From Bacteroidales bacterium (GTDB taxonomy: Bacteria; Bacteroidota; Bacteroidia; Bacteroidales; UBA10428), in the NCBI GenBank assembly GCA_016929525.1, contig JAFGIP010000114.1, forward strand, positions 62,001-126,000: DNA of 64,000 bases, in the 5' to 3' direction. The stretch's first letter is position 1. Each line of letters starts with the position of its first letter. A program made the position numbers and the translations under genes. The notes below the pieces were generated by a model that saw only the letters and a list, made by a program, of their open reading frames with translations, was not told where the DNA came from and did not search any database. This document shows, in pieces, positions 48,086-57,542 of the stretch.

Positions 48086-48760
48086 ATGAGACTATTCTTT
48101 GGATTATTACTTATTAGTGTTTTGTGCAGATACAGTTATGCTGATAATGACTCTGCAAACTTTGTTATGTATAATCCCGAATTTGAATTTAAGGAAGGTA
48201 TTTTTGTAAACTTCAGCCAGGTTCAAAACAACTCGCCACTACCTAAATCACGTATAGTTACCGATATTGATTATGATAATCCGGAGTTTTTCGACTATGT
48301 TCTTTCAAAGAGTAAAATATTTTATTACGACAATATTGGTAACAAGAATGAACTGAAGTCAAATAAGGTCTGGGGATATTCCAGAAACGGATTTCTTTAT
48401 ATTAATATCGACGATGGTTTTTTCAGAATTACACTGATTGGTTCGGTATGTCATTTCATTGCAAGTCAGACAACATATAATAGTTACTATAATTCACCAT
48501 ACTACTATAATTCATATTATTATGATCCTTACAGGATGCCATCATCATACCCTTCTACCGAGATGCGTCAGTATCTGCTTGATTTTAAAACAGGGAGGGT
48601 ATTTGATTACAACGAAGAATCGCTTGAAGTTATACTTATGCAGGATCCGGAACTTCATGATGAATATGCAGCATTGAGTAAGAAAAAGAAACGTCAGCAG
48701 AAGTTTATATTTATGCGTAAATACAACGAAAGAAATCCATTATATTTTCCAAAAAATTAA
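48086..48760 (+). CDS. Exported protein of unknown function, Tyr-rich
   Basis: I do not recognise this family. The track ORF starts at 47981, but the ATG at 48086 starts a clean signal peptide (MRLFFGLLLISVLCRYSYA) and lies after a candidate promoter. The mature part (~200 residues) has a beta-rich middle (KVWGYSRNGFLYINIDDGFFRITLIG), a Tyr/Ser/Asn low-complexity run (residues ~132-160, NSYYNSPYYYNSYYYDPYR), and a basic C-terminus (SKKKKRQQKFIFMRKYNERN). The next gene, 11 bp downstream, is also exported and unknown, so the two are probably cotranscribed and may act together in the envelope. Confidence 0.7.
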   Translation: MRLFFGLLLISVLCRYSYADNDSANFVMYNPEFEFKEGIFVNFSQVQNNSPLPKSRIVTDIDYDNPEFFDYVLSKSKIFYYDNIGNKNELKSNKVWGYSRNGFLYINIDDGFFRITLIGSVCHFIASQTTYNSYYNSPYYYNSYYYDPYRMPSSYPSTEMRQYLLDFKTGRVFDYNEESLEVILMQDPELHDEYAALSKKKKRQQKFIFMRKYNERNPLYFPKN

Positions 48761-48771
48761 TAATTAAAGCT

Positions 48772-49620
48772 ATGAAGAAAAGTTTGATTGTCTTTTTATT
48801 AAGTATCTGGTTAATTGATGCTTCAGGGCAAAGTTACGTGCCAAGCCGCGATGATATTAATGCTTTTTTTAATACTAAAACCATGGTGGTTTTATTAGAT
48901 AATCCATTACTTGAATATAATATCATTATTAAAGAAGTAATGGAGCAGGAATGGGGAATTACAGATTTTGAATACATTACTTTCAAAGAATTTGAAGAAC
49001 TGAGATTTGATCCTCAGTATTCATTTTTATATATGTCGCAGGTAACTTTTGAAAATGATAAGACTGACGCACGTTATCGGTTTTTACATCTTTCACTGGG
49101 AGGTGATTATTTCAGAAAAAATCAAATGCCTGATATTGCTTCTGTTCCCTTGGCTTATTACAGTGTTGATGAAGATAATTACACATATAAGCTCGCAATA
49201 CTAGTAAGATTCATGCAGAATCATGCACTCTTAATAAAAGATCATCCGGAAATTGTCTCTGCGAATGTACTGCAGCATTATAACGACAACATTAGGGATA
49301 TTAAAGGTAAAACCCTGTACCTGCTTGAAGAAGAACTTACTGATGAAGTTAATTCAACAGCCAGAATAAAAGAAGTCTATCCTTATAAATTCAGGATAGT
49401 TACAAAAGATGTGATTACTGAAGCAATAAAGGAGCGCAATAATAATGTGGTATTTTTACACAAGGTTGGTCCTGAAGGAACTAAAATTAATGCAAGATGT
49501 TATAAGATAATAATAGGAGCTGCAGATGCTAATTTTTATTATTTCGATTATCATAAAATATCGAATAAGAAACCAGACGGATTTTTAAGTGACGATTTTA
49601 AGAAGCTTGCCAAAAAGTAA
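48772..49620 (+). CDS. Exported protein of unknown function
   Basis: This 282-residue protein has a signal peptide ending IDASGQ and no further membrane segment, so it is periplasmic or surface-located. I recognise no catalytic motif. It has alternating helices and strands (KTMVVLLDNPLLEYNIIIKEVMEQEWGI; YKFRIVTKDVITEAIKERNNNVVFLHKVGP). The C-terminal part ends in basic KKLAKK. It shares a transcript with the preceding Tyr-rich protein, judging from the 11-bp gap. Confidence 0.7.
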   Translation: MKKSLIVFLLSIWLIDASGQSYVPSRDDINAFFNTKTMVVLLDNPLLEYNIIIKEVMEQEWGITDFEYITFKEFEELRFDPQYSFLYMSQVTFENDKTDARYRFLHLSLGGDYFRKNQMPDIASVPLAYYSVDEDNYTYKLAILVRFMQNHALLIKDHPEIVSANVLQHYNDNIRDIKGKTLYLLEEELTDEVNSTARIKEVYPYKFRIVTKDVITEAIKERNNNVVFLHKVGPEGTKINARCYKIIIGAADANFYYFDYHKISNKKPDGFLSDDFKKLAKK

Positions 49621-49664
49621 TATTTTCTGAGGCTGTATAAAAAGTGTTTTCTATGCCACAATTT

Positions 49665-49776
49665 CGATAATTATCGGAACACCATCCCGAAAGCTTTCGG
49701 GACACTAAAATGCACTAAACTGAAATATAATGAAAATCAAATTTTTGTGTCTTTTTGTTTTTTTGTGAATTACTGG
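49665..49776. repeat. Intergenic palindromic repeat region
   Basis: Two perfect palindromes lie in a row: CGATAATTATCG (49665-49676) and TCCCGAAAGCTTTCGGGA (49685-49702). They are followed by CACTAAAATGCACTAAAC and, ~40 bp later, TTTTGTGTCTTTTTGTTTTTTTGTG, a degenerate inverted counterpart. This looks like a dispersed intergenic repeat rather than a gene. It fills most of the 291-bp gap, and I see nothing else there. Confidence 0.5.
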
Positions 49777-49911
49777 CAATAAATTAATTAATAACTTTTG
49801 AGATAGCCTATTCATCTTTTATTCATATTGTCTTTAGCTACCTATTTGTTCATATATTCTTACCAGCGAATTTTATTTTATATTATCTTTCACATTAAAT
49901 GTGATTAAATC

Positions 49912-50667
49912 ATGCATCGCCTATTTTTTCTAATCACCTTGTTTTTCATTCTGGCAAATGTTCAGAGTTTGTTATACTCGCAGTCCGGGGAGTCAGATCC
50001 GGGTGTGCAGTTGGTTGATTCATATGTTGCTGCAGGAAATATTACAAAAGCTCTTGTTGAACTTGAAAATATACTGGTAAAAAATCCTGCAAATTTAGAA
50101 GCTCAGGAAATGAAAATTAACATCCTTGTTCAGCAGGACAGAGGCAAGGAAGCATTTAAGGATATTGAGGAATATATGGTAATGTATCCAAACAAACCAG
50201 AATACTTCTACCTGAGGGCGATATTGAATCTTCAGAAAGAAAAATATTCAAAAGCAATTGACGATTTTGATAAGGCAGTTCAAACTAAAATGCCGGAGAA
50301 TTCTGTTTATAAAGTATATCTGAACAGGGGGATGGCACATTTTTATTTACAGGATTACGATTTAGCCGAAGCCGACTTTAATGAAGTTATTGACCGTGAC
50401 TCGAAAAATGCTGCAGCTTACCATGGCAAAGGAATGGTTAAATATGAATTGCGAGAATATGACGAAGCAGTTGTTCAGTTTCAGAAAGCGCTGCATGAAG
50501 ATGAAGGAAATCCTATAACACATTTCAATATGGGGATGACATATTTCAGACTAGATGAATCAGACAACGCTTGCTATCACTTTAACAGATCTTGCACTCT
50601 TGGTCATAGAAATGCTTGTCGTTTATTGATGATGGAATGTACGGAAGAAATTAATATTTCAAAATAA
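49912..50667 (+). CDS. Exported tetratricopeptide-repeat protein
   Basis: This 251-residue protein has a signal peptide (ITLFFILANVQSLLYSQ) and then five to six TPR units, for example NPANLEAQEMKINILVQQD, EYFYLRAILNLQKEKYSKAIDDFDKA, AAYHGKGMVKYELREYDEAVVQFQKAL and ITHFNMGMTYFRLDESDNACYHFNRS. Such proteins scaffold protein contacts in the periplasm. No partner is evident. The last repeat resembles a Sel1-like turn (CTLGHRNAC). It ends 59 bp before a glycosyltransferase gene. Confidence 0.85.
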   Translation: MHRLFFLITLFFILANVQSLLYSQSGESDPGVQLVDSYVAAGNITKALVELENILVKNPANLEAQEMKINILVQQDRGKEAFKDIEEYMVMYPNKPEYFYLRAILNLQKEKYSKAIDDFDKAVQTKMPENSVYKVYLNRGMAHFYLQDYDLAEADFNEVIDRDSKNAAAYHGKGMVKYELREYDEAVVQFQKALHEDEGNPITHFNMGMTYFRLDESDNACYHFNRSCTLGHRNACRLLMMECTEEINISK

Positions 50668-50726
50668 TACTTCATCTGTCTGAATGAATTTAATAGAATT
50701 AGTATTTTATTACCATTTCTGAACCG

Positions 50727-52685
50727 ATGGACCTTTCGGTAATAATAGTAAATTATAATGTAAGATATTTCCTCGAACAGTGTCTGCATTCTGTTTTAAA
50801 AGCTGCTGTGAATATCAGGTGTGAAATTATTGTAGTTGATAACAATTCGGTTGATGGTTCATGCCAGATGGTAACAGCTAAATTTCCTGATGTAAAGCTA
50901 ATTGCTAATAATGAAAATGTTGGTTTTTCCAGAGCAAATAACCAGGGGATTAAAATATCAGCCGGCGAATTTATTCTTATTTTAAATCCGGATACAATTG
51001 TTCAGGAAGATACTTTCGTAAAATGTCTGCAGTTCATGAGAGTAAACCCTGATGCAGGAAGCCTGGGGGTAAAAATGATTGACGGGAAAGGTACTTTTTT
51101 ACCAGAGTCGAAGCGCTCGCTGCCAACACCAGCTGTGTCGTTTTATAAGATCTTTGGTATATCGTCGCTTTTCCCAAAGTCCAGAATATTCGGCAGATAT
51201 CATTTGGGATATCTTAATGTGGATGAAACAAATAAAGTTGAGATATTGCCGGGTGCATTTATGTTTATAAGAAAATCCGTATTGAATAAAATAGGGCTGT
51301 TAGACGAAACTTTTTTTATGTACGGAGAAGATATTGATCTTTCATATAGAATTATGCAGGCCGGGTATGATAATTATTACTTTCCTGAAACAACAATTAT
51401 TCATTACAAGGGAGAAAGTACAAAGAAAGGCAGCATTAATTATGTGTTGGTATTCTACAGGGCAATGATCATCTTCGCGCGTAAACACTTTTCAAAGAAA
51501 AACGCCAGATTATTTAGTTTTTTAATAAACATGGCTATTTATCTCAGGGCATCTGCATCAATAATAAGACGTTTATTTCTGAACTCTGTTATACCTCTTG
51601 CCGATGTTGCCCTTATGTACACGGGGTTTTATATAATCAAACCATTCTGGGAGAAGATAAGATTTGGCAGAGCTGGTTATTATCCTGAAGAATATATGTA
51701 CTATGTTGTCCCTGCTTATATCCTGATTTGGTTGTTTTCACTTTATATGTCAGGAGCTTATGAAAAGAAAACCCAACCAAAAGATATATTCAGGGGAATA
51801 CTGCTCGGTACTACCGTTGTATTGATTATTTATGCTCTGTTACCTGAAACTTTGCGATTTTCAAGAGCCCTGTTGTTATTTGGAGCAGTATGGGGTGTGG
51901 CATCGTTATTCCTTACGCGTATTACATTAGGAACATTATTTAATAATGTACGACTGATTTTTAAAAAAAAGAAAAAGCGAATTGTAATTGCCGGATCCAA
52001 TGATGAAAGTAAACGTGTGTTATCATTACTTCAACAAGCTAATATTTCACCAACTTTCGTAGGATTAACAGGTGTCCGGGAAGACCATGTGAAGGGTGAA
52101 TATTTGGGAAATCTCTCTCAAATAAACGATATAGTAAAAATTAACCGAATTGATGAGATAGTTTTTTGTGCTAAGGACATCCCGTCTCAGATCATTATTG
52201 AAACGATGTTAAGCATTAGCGATACATCAGTCGATTTTAAAATAGCTCCTCCGGAAAGCATTTCTGTTATTGGCAGTAGTTCAATTAATACTGCCGGCGA
52301 GCTTTATATTGTCAGTCTTAACTCATTAAGTCAAACCATTAGTCGCAGGAAAAAAAGAATTTTCGATGTATTAACATCTATAGTTTTATTGGCACTGTCT
52401 CCATTCCTGGTGTTTTATGTAAATAAACCTCTGCATTTATTAAAAAATATCTTATATGTACTTACTGGAGCAAAAACATGGATAGGTTATTATAGGCTTA
52501 ATGATCTTATTGATGAAAATCTTCCAAAGATTAATCACGGAGTTTTAACTCCTGTACCAGCATCAAAAGAAAGAATTTTGAATAAGCAAACTATTGATCG
52601 GCTCAATTTGTTGTATGCAAAGGACTATAAAATGTCTAACGATCTTTCATTCATAATAAGAGATTTAAAATTTTTGGGCAACTGA
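50727..52685 (+). CDS. GT2 glycosyltransferase fused to a degenerate polyprenyl sugar-phosphotransferase module
   Basis: Residues 1-~240 are a GT-A family 2 transferase like rhamnosyltransferases: SVIIVNYNVRYFLEQCL, VVDNNSVDGS, the DxD-like LNPDTI and a GEDIDLSYR acceptor-site motif. About four membrane helices follow (~290-405), then a Rossmann segment (~416-535, RIVIAGSNDESKRVLSLL). Residues ~540-650 resemble the C-terminal part of WbaP/PglC-type sugar transferases (KRIFDVLTSIVLLALSPFLVF), but the catalytic core motifs are missing. It probably adds a sugar to a lipid-linked glycan at the membrane. The fused part may be structural. The sugar is not predictable. Confidence 0.85.
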   Translation: MDLSVIIVNYNVRYFLEQCLHSVLKAAVNIRCEIIVVDNNSVDGSCQMVTAKFPDVKLIANNENVGFSRANNQGIKISAGEFILILNPDTIVQEDTFVKCLQFMRVNPDAGSLGVKMIDGKGTFLPESKRSLPTPAVSFYKIFGISSLFPKSRIFGRYHLGYLNVDETNKVEILPGAFMFIRKSVLNKIGLLDETFFMYGEDIDLSYRIMQAGYDNYYFPETTIIHYKGESTKKGSINYVLVFYRAMIIFARKHFSKKNARLFSFLINMAIYLRASASIIRRLFLNSVIPLADVALMYTGFYIIKPFWEKIRFGRAGYYPEEYMYYVVPAYILIWLFSLYMSGAYEKKTQPKDIFRGILLGTTVVLIIYALLPETLRFSRALLLFGAVWGVASLFLTRITLGTLFNNVRLIFKKKKKRIVIAGSNDESKRVLSLLQQANISPTFVGLTGVREDHVKGEYLGNLSQINDIVKINRIDEIVFCAKDIPSQIIIETMLSISDTSVDFKIAPPESISVIGSSSINTAGELYIVSLNSLSQTISRRKKRIFDVLTSIVLLALSPFLVFYVNKPLHLLKNILYVLTGAKTWIGYYRLNDLIDENLPKINHGVLTPVPASKERILNKQTIDRLNLLYAKDYKMSNDLSFIIRDLKFLGN

Positions 52686-52847
52686 TTGTGATCGTCAGGC
52701 CTGCATAATGAAATTCGTGCAATATCTTTATGTGAGAGTTTTATTTGTGAAATATACAGAGAAGAATTATTAAATCGATATTTGCTTAAATTAGGATCCA
52801 AATCTTATTTGGCACATTAATATTAAAAGCGGATATTACTTCTAAAT

Positions 52848-54191
52848 ATGAGTAAAACTGAAGTTACATTGCCTGCAATGGGCGAAGGAATAATTGAAGC
52901 AACAATTACTAGATGGTTTTTTCGGGAAGGAGAATCTGTACTTGAAGATGAACCATTACTTGAAGTAGCAACAGACAAAGTAGATTCTGAGATTCCTTCT
53001 CCGGTTTCAGGTATTATTTCCCGAATTTTTTATTCAGAAGGAGAAATTCCCAGGGTTGGAGCTGTTATAGCAATAATTGAAAGTGAATTATCTGCCACAT
53101 CTGATGATTCAGAAACAGAAGGATCGGATATGAAACTAACTGTTAATAAACCTGAGACAAAAAATAATATTTCTGATGAACCCGAAACTGAACCCGGAAA
53201 GAATTTTAAGAAAAGTTCAGACCAACGGGAAGATAACAGGGTTTCCCGGGAACATATGCACTTAACTCCGTTTGTCAAATTTCTGGCAAAAAGCAGGGAA
53301 ATTTCGTTTGATGAACTTATGCAAATAAAAGGTACTGGTCTTAAGGGGCGAATTACCAAAGCTGATCTGAATGCTTATATTCTGGCAGGACGACCATTTA
53401 AGGATCTTTTTAATTCCACACAGGATCATAATTTGGTGGAAGGAGAAATTGCAGGTACTAATGAAAAGAATTTATATAAAGCAGGACCCGGAGAAGAATT
53501 AATTGAAATGAACCGCACCCGGAAACTCATTGCAGAACATATGGTTCGCTCCAAGCGCATTTCACCGCATGTTACCTCCATGGTAGAGATTGACGTATCT
53601 CACATGGTTCAGTGGAGAAATGAAAATAAAGAAACATTTCAGAAAAAACACGGAATAAAACTGACATATACACCGGTTATTGTATATGCAGCAGTTCAGG
53701 CACTGAAGAAATATCCGATGATTAATATTTCGGTTTACGACGAATATATTATTAAAAAGAAGAATATCAATATTGGTGTTGCAACAGCCTTACCTGATGG
53801 CAACCTGATTGTTCCGGTTATTAAAGATGCTGATAAAAGGACATTTTGGAATCTTGCCCGGGAACTGTCTGATTTAGCTAAAAGAGCACGCGAAGGAAAA
53901 TTGGAACCTGCTGAAATTAAAGGCGGCACATTTACAATAACCAATATGGGACAATACGATAATATATCGGGAACTCCAATAATTAATCAACCTGAGGTAG
54001 CAATTTTAGCCGTAGGTTCTGTTAAGAAAAAACCCGGAGTTGTCACTATGGGTGAAGAACACACAATTGGTGTGCGGGATATTATGGTGCTCTCATTAAC
54101 CTATGATCACAGGGTAGTGGACGGTGCACTCGGAGGATCTTTTGTTAAAGAAATAGGAAAAATCCTTGAAGGTCCGATGCCTGAATATTAA
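52848..54191 (+). CDS. Dihydrolipoamide acyltransferase E2 of a 2-oxoacid dehydrogenase complex
   Basis: E2 carries the acyl group on lipoate and transfers it to CoA. The 447-residue protein has one lipoyl domain (1-75; lipoyl Lys near 44 in VATDKVDSEIPS), an acidic linker (~82-130), a peripheral subunit-binding domain (~142-178; TPFVKFLAKSREISFDELMQIKGTG), and the catalytic domain (~215-447) with YDHRVVDG, His near 421. It resembles branched-chain/pyruvate-type E2 proteins. The substrate is uncertain because no E1 or E3 gene lies nearby. Confidence 0.93.
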   Translation: MSKTEVTLPAMGEGIIEATITRWFFREGESVLEDEPLLEVATDKVDSEIPSPVSGIISRIFYSEGEIPRVGAVIAIIESELSATSDDSETEGSDMKLTVNKPETKNNISDEPETEPGKNFKKSSDQREDNRVSREHMHLTPFVKFLAKSREISFDELMQIKGTGLKGRITKADLNAYILAGRPFKDLFNSTQDHNLVEGEIAGTNEKNLYKAGPGEELIEMNRTRKLIAEHMVRSKRISPHVTSMVEIDVSHMVQWRNENKETFQKKHGIKLTYTPVIVYAAVQALKKYPMINISVYDEYIIKKKNINIGVATALPDGNLIVPVIKDADKRTFWNLARELSDLAKRAREGKLEPAEIKGGTFTITNMGQYDNISGTPIINQPEVAILAVGSVKKKPGVVTMGEEHTIGVRDIMVLSLTYDHRVVDGALGGSFVKEIGKILEGPMPEY

Positions 54192-54276
54192 TAATATTAA
54201 CTATTAACAGGTTATGTTTTTAAACAAAAAATTCATGTGCTTATAAATAAAGCACTCATGCATAGTAAATTATTTT

Positions 54277-54284
54277 TAAATTTG
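54277..54284 (+). promoter_or_regulatory. Candidate -7 element for the TPR/PD40 array
   Basis: TAAATTTG matches TAnnTTTG exactly, 23 bp before the ATG of the first array gene. No TTG is found at the expected -33 spacing. Confidence 0.4.
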
Positions 54285-54307
54285 TTAAAAACCAACCGTT
54301 TCGTTAC

Positions 54308-57300
54308 ATGTTAAAATTTTATAATCTTCCTTTGTTAGCTTTCTTTATAATAGCTTTCAATCTGATTGATAATTTACCGGTTTTTTCCCAGGATGAAGTT
54401 GATGCGAAACAGATGTTTATTGAAGCAGAATCATATTTTCTGTTTGAAGAATTTAAAGATGCCTTGCCATTATATCAGAAAATTGCCAGACTTGAACCAC
54501 AAAATTACAATGTTCAATACAAAATAGGTATTTGTTATCTGAACAATCCTTACTTAAAACAGAAAGCCATTAAATATCTTGAACTGGCGGCACAGAATAT
54601 AAATCTGAAGTATAAAGAAAATAATTATAAAGAAAAACTTGCTCCTCTGGAGTCATATTACTACCTGGGTAAAGCATACCATATCAATAATATGCTGGAT
54701 AAGGCCATAGATAATTATGCGGGGTTTAAAAAAATGGCAGATCCTGATTTTTACGACTTGACAATAGTAAATGAAGATATTGAAGCATGTAATCGTGCAA
54801 GAGTAGCGATGAATGATCCGGTTTATTTGGAAGTAAATAATGCCGGCACGCAAATTAACAGCCAGTTCGAAGATATTAACCCTGTGTTAAGTGGTGATGA
54901 AAAAACCCTCATATTTGCCAGGAAACTGCAGTTTTACGATGGAGTATTTATATCATTTAAAAATGAAGATGGCAGTTGGACAGCACCTGTAAATCTTACG
55001 CCGGAATTTGGTTTGGACGGTAACTCATATTCAACAGGTATTACTTATTTCGGAGATGAAATATTTGTATATCGTAGTGATGATTACGATGGGAATATTT
55101 ATTCAAGTAAGCGTGTTGGTGAAAAATGGTCAAAACTTACAAAGCTGAATGATAATATCAATACCAAATTTTGGGAGTCGCATGCATCTCCATCACCTGA
55201 TGGTCAGTACCTGTTTTTTACTTCAAACAGATCTGGAGGATACGGAGGGCTTGATGTTTATAAATCGAGACGAAGTGCAAACGGCCAGTGGGGAGAAGCA
55301 GTAAATATGGGGCCTGTGATTAATTCACCTTCAAATGAAGAGACACCTTTTCTTACCAATGAAGGATATTCCTTGTTTTTTAGTTCACAGGGGCATAAGA
55401 CAATTGGCGGATACGATATATTTGTTTCCCATCTTCAAAGCAATGGTGCCTGGAGCAAACCTATAAATATGGGTTATCCGCTAAATACTACCGAGGACGA
55501 TCTTTTCTATAATCCAACAGGAGCCAATACCTATGGTTATTACTCATTTTATAAAGATGGAGCCGGTTTAGGTTTAATGGATATTTATTTAACTGAGGTA
55601 TATAACAGTGCAATCCCCAGGACTTTTAATATCCGGGGAAGATTAAATCTCGACCAAACAAAAGCTAAAGATTATAAAAAAATTACAGTTAAACTTCTTG
55701 ATGCAGAAACCGGTGAAATTGTTAACGAATCGAAAGTAAATGCTGATGGGACATATTCTTTATCTGCAAAACAGGGGAGCTATGTATTGCTTATTGAAGG
55801 TTCGGGAATAAAGCCTTTCACCCGGTCGGTTAGTCTCAACGTTGTTCAGGCAGAATCTAAGGTAATGTTGGAAACAATAGACCTGAGCCCTGAAGAAGGA
55901 GGTGTTGAAATAGCTGCAGTCACACCGGTGATGCCTGCACAAAAAATAGAAGTTAAAAACGATTTCTTTGCAGTAAGCGATTCTTCTGCTGTACCAATCT
56001 CACTTACATTACCTGGAGAATCAGACTTGCAAATTGACATTTCAGTTGACGGGGAATTCTATAAAACAGATAGCATTAAAGGTGTTAAAAAGAAGTTTAC
56101 GTATTTCTATAAGCCAAAACCAGGAGAAAATATTCTGAAATTTACTGCAACCGATGCAGATGGTAATATATCTTCTGCAGAGGTTATTGTAACTTATTAT
56201 CCGCCTGTAAAAGAAGCTGAAATAACCAAATTGCAGAAACCGGAATTAAAAACTCCCGGCGATAAAATCAGTGGGTTTCAGTTTGTTCAGATTGATGCAC
56301 TTAAAGAATACCTGGAAGGACTAAACCTGGCTGAATTTAGTAACTATTATGCTCTTTACAGTCATTTAAAAGAGGTATCGAAAGAAGAAGAATTTACTGT
56401 AGATGAAATAAAACAATTCTGTGCTGTTTTGTTTACCCAGAAAGATAATAATGTTTTTAAAGATGAGCTGACAAACGTTACCGATACCATAAGCGACAAA
56501 TGGCTGGAACAGCTCGACAGTTCATCGGTGCCCATCGATTTCCTGCAAAAGTTAAGTTCGAAAGGAGAATATGTAAGCAATGACCTGAACAGGTTATTAA
56601 TGGAAATATTAATTGCTCAGGAAGGTTCGGGTCAGTCGGTGCTTGAGAATTTATATTCTTTTACAGACAAAGAAGAAATTGGTAAAGAAGGCTTGCAGAG
56701 CAATTTATCTAAGGAACAAATCTTACAGTTATATTTTTCAGATAAAGAAATATCTGGTGCACAATATTCTTTGCATTTGGCGGCAACAACAGATGAGCTA
56801 TTCTACTTTTACCAGAACATAATCATTGCTTCATCAGATAATCTTAGATCTTATCTGACAGGGATGAACTTTGAATCAGAAGGAATACTCAACTCAATAT
56901 ATCTGGTCGAGCATTTGTTTGAAAAAGCTGAAGAAGGGATAATAAGCGAGAAAGATCTTCTGAATGCTCTTGAACTAATTTCATCGAACAAGAATTTTTA
57001 TCTGAGTGAATTTTCTGCTATCCTCACCGGAAATGCTACAGGATCGCTTAAGTCGCAATTATTGCTAATGAACCTTGAAGAGGAAGAAATTAATACTTAC
57101 GGGGAACTCCTTGATCATCTGGTTCAAAATTCTCAGTATAAAAACTATACAAAGGAAGAAGTATATAAGTTATTTATTGACTTAACCGGCATTACGGATG
57201 TTAAAAAGTTTGCTGAAAAAATCAGATCATATAATTATATAGCAATTAATAAAGCTCTTTCAGATACAACGCTGAAATATTTTTCAAATCCTTTTGAACT

Positions 57301-57538
57301 AATTCAGTATCTGTTGTCGGTATCGCCCGAATATGACTTTACGGAATCTGACATTAATAACCTGCTGATTCAGATGATTCTTGAAAGAGGATTAGATGAC
57401 AAAGAACTAAGAGCATATTCTAAGGGCACTGATAAATTCTGGAAAACAAGAAAATTCAGAACTACAATAATTCTCATCAATATTCTTTTAATAATTCTAA
57501 TAATTCTTTTCTCGCTGAGAAGAAAAAATAAGGATTAA
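54308..57538 (+). CDS. TPR-PD40 envelope protein, array member 1, with helical repeats and C-terminal membrane anchor
   Basis: This 1076-residue protein has a signal peptide (ending PVFSQ) and a TPR region (~28-165). A PD40/WD40-like propeller (~175-435) follows, with LFFTSNRSGGYGGLDVY and SSQGHKTIGGYDIF. Then come a carboxypeptidase-regulatory-like domain (~437-525), an Ig-like beta domain (~565-635), and a long helical region (~660-1045). The helical region carries recurring units such as LKEYLEGLNL, LRSYLTGMNF and LKSQLLLMNL. A final helix (~1051-1070) plus RRKNKD suggests an inner-membrane anchor with the bulk in the periplasm. The first half resembles T9SS PorE, but there is no OmpA domain. 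Function is inferred only. Array member 2 starts 4 bp later. Confidence 0.85.
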   Translation: MLKFYNLPLLAFFIIAFNLIDNLPVFSQDEVDAKQMFIEAESYFLFEEFKDALPLYQKIARLEPQNYNVQYKIGICYLNNPYLKQKAIKYLELAAQNINLKYKENNYKEKLAPLESYYYLGKAYHINNMLDKAIDNYAGFKKMADPDFYDLTIVNEDIEACNRARVAMNDPVYLEVNNAGTQINSQFEDINPVLSGDEKTLIFARKLQFYDGVFISFKNEDGSWTAPVNLTPEFGLDGNSYSTGITYFGDEIFVYRSDDYDGNIYSSKRVGEKWSKLTKLNDNINTKFWESHASPSPDGQYLFFTSNRSGGYGGLDVYKSRRSANGQWGEAVNMGPVINSPSNEETPFLTNEGYSLFFSSQGHKTIGGYDIFVSHLQSNGAWSKPINMGYPLNTTEDDLFYNPTGANTYGYYSFYKDGAGLGLMDIYLTEVYNSAIPRTFNIRGRLNLDQTKAKDYKKITVKLLDAETGEIVNESKVNADGTYSLSAKQGSYVLLIEGSGIKPFTRSVSLNVVQAESKVMLETIDLSPEEGGVEIAAVTPVMPAQKIEVKNDFFAVSDSSAVPISLTLPGESDLQIDISVDGEFYKTDSIKGVKKKFTYFYKPKPGENILKFTATDADGNISSAEVIVTYYPPVKEAEITKLQKPELKTPGDKISGFQFVQIDALKEYLEGLNLAEFSNYYALYSHLKEVSKEEEFTVDEIKQFCAVLFTQKDNNVFKDELTNVTDTISDKWLEQLDSSSVPIDFLQKLSSKGEYVSNDLNRLLMEILIAQEGSGQSVLENLYSFTDKEEIGKEGLQSNLSKEQILQLYFSDKEISGAQYSLHLAATTDELFYFYQNIIIASSDNLRSYLTGMNFESEGILNSIYLVEHLFEKAEEGIISEKDLLNALELISSNKNFYLSEFSAILTGNATGSLKSQLLLMNLEEEEINTYGELLDHLVQNSQYKNYTKEEVYKLFIDLTGITDVKKFAEKIRSYNYIAINKALSDTTLKYFSNPFELIQYLLSVSPEYDFTESDINNLLIQMILERGLDDKELRAYSKGTDKFWKTRKFRTTIILINILLIILIILFSLRRKNKD

Positions 57539-57542
57539 ACTC

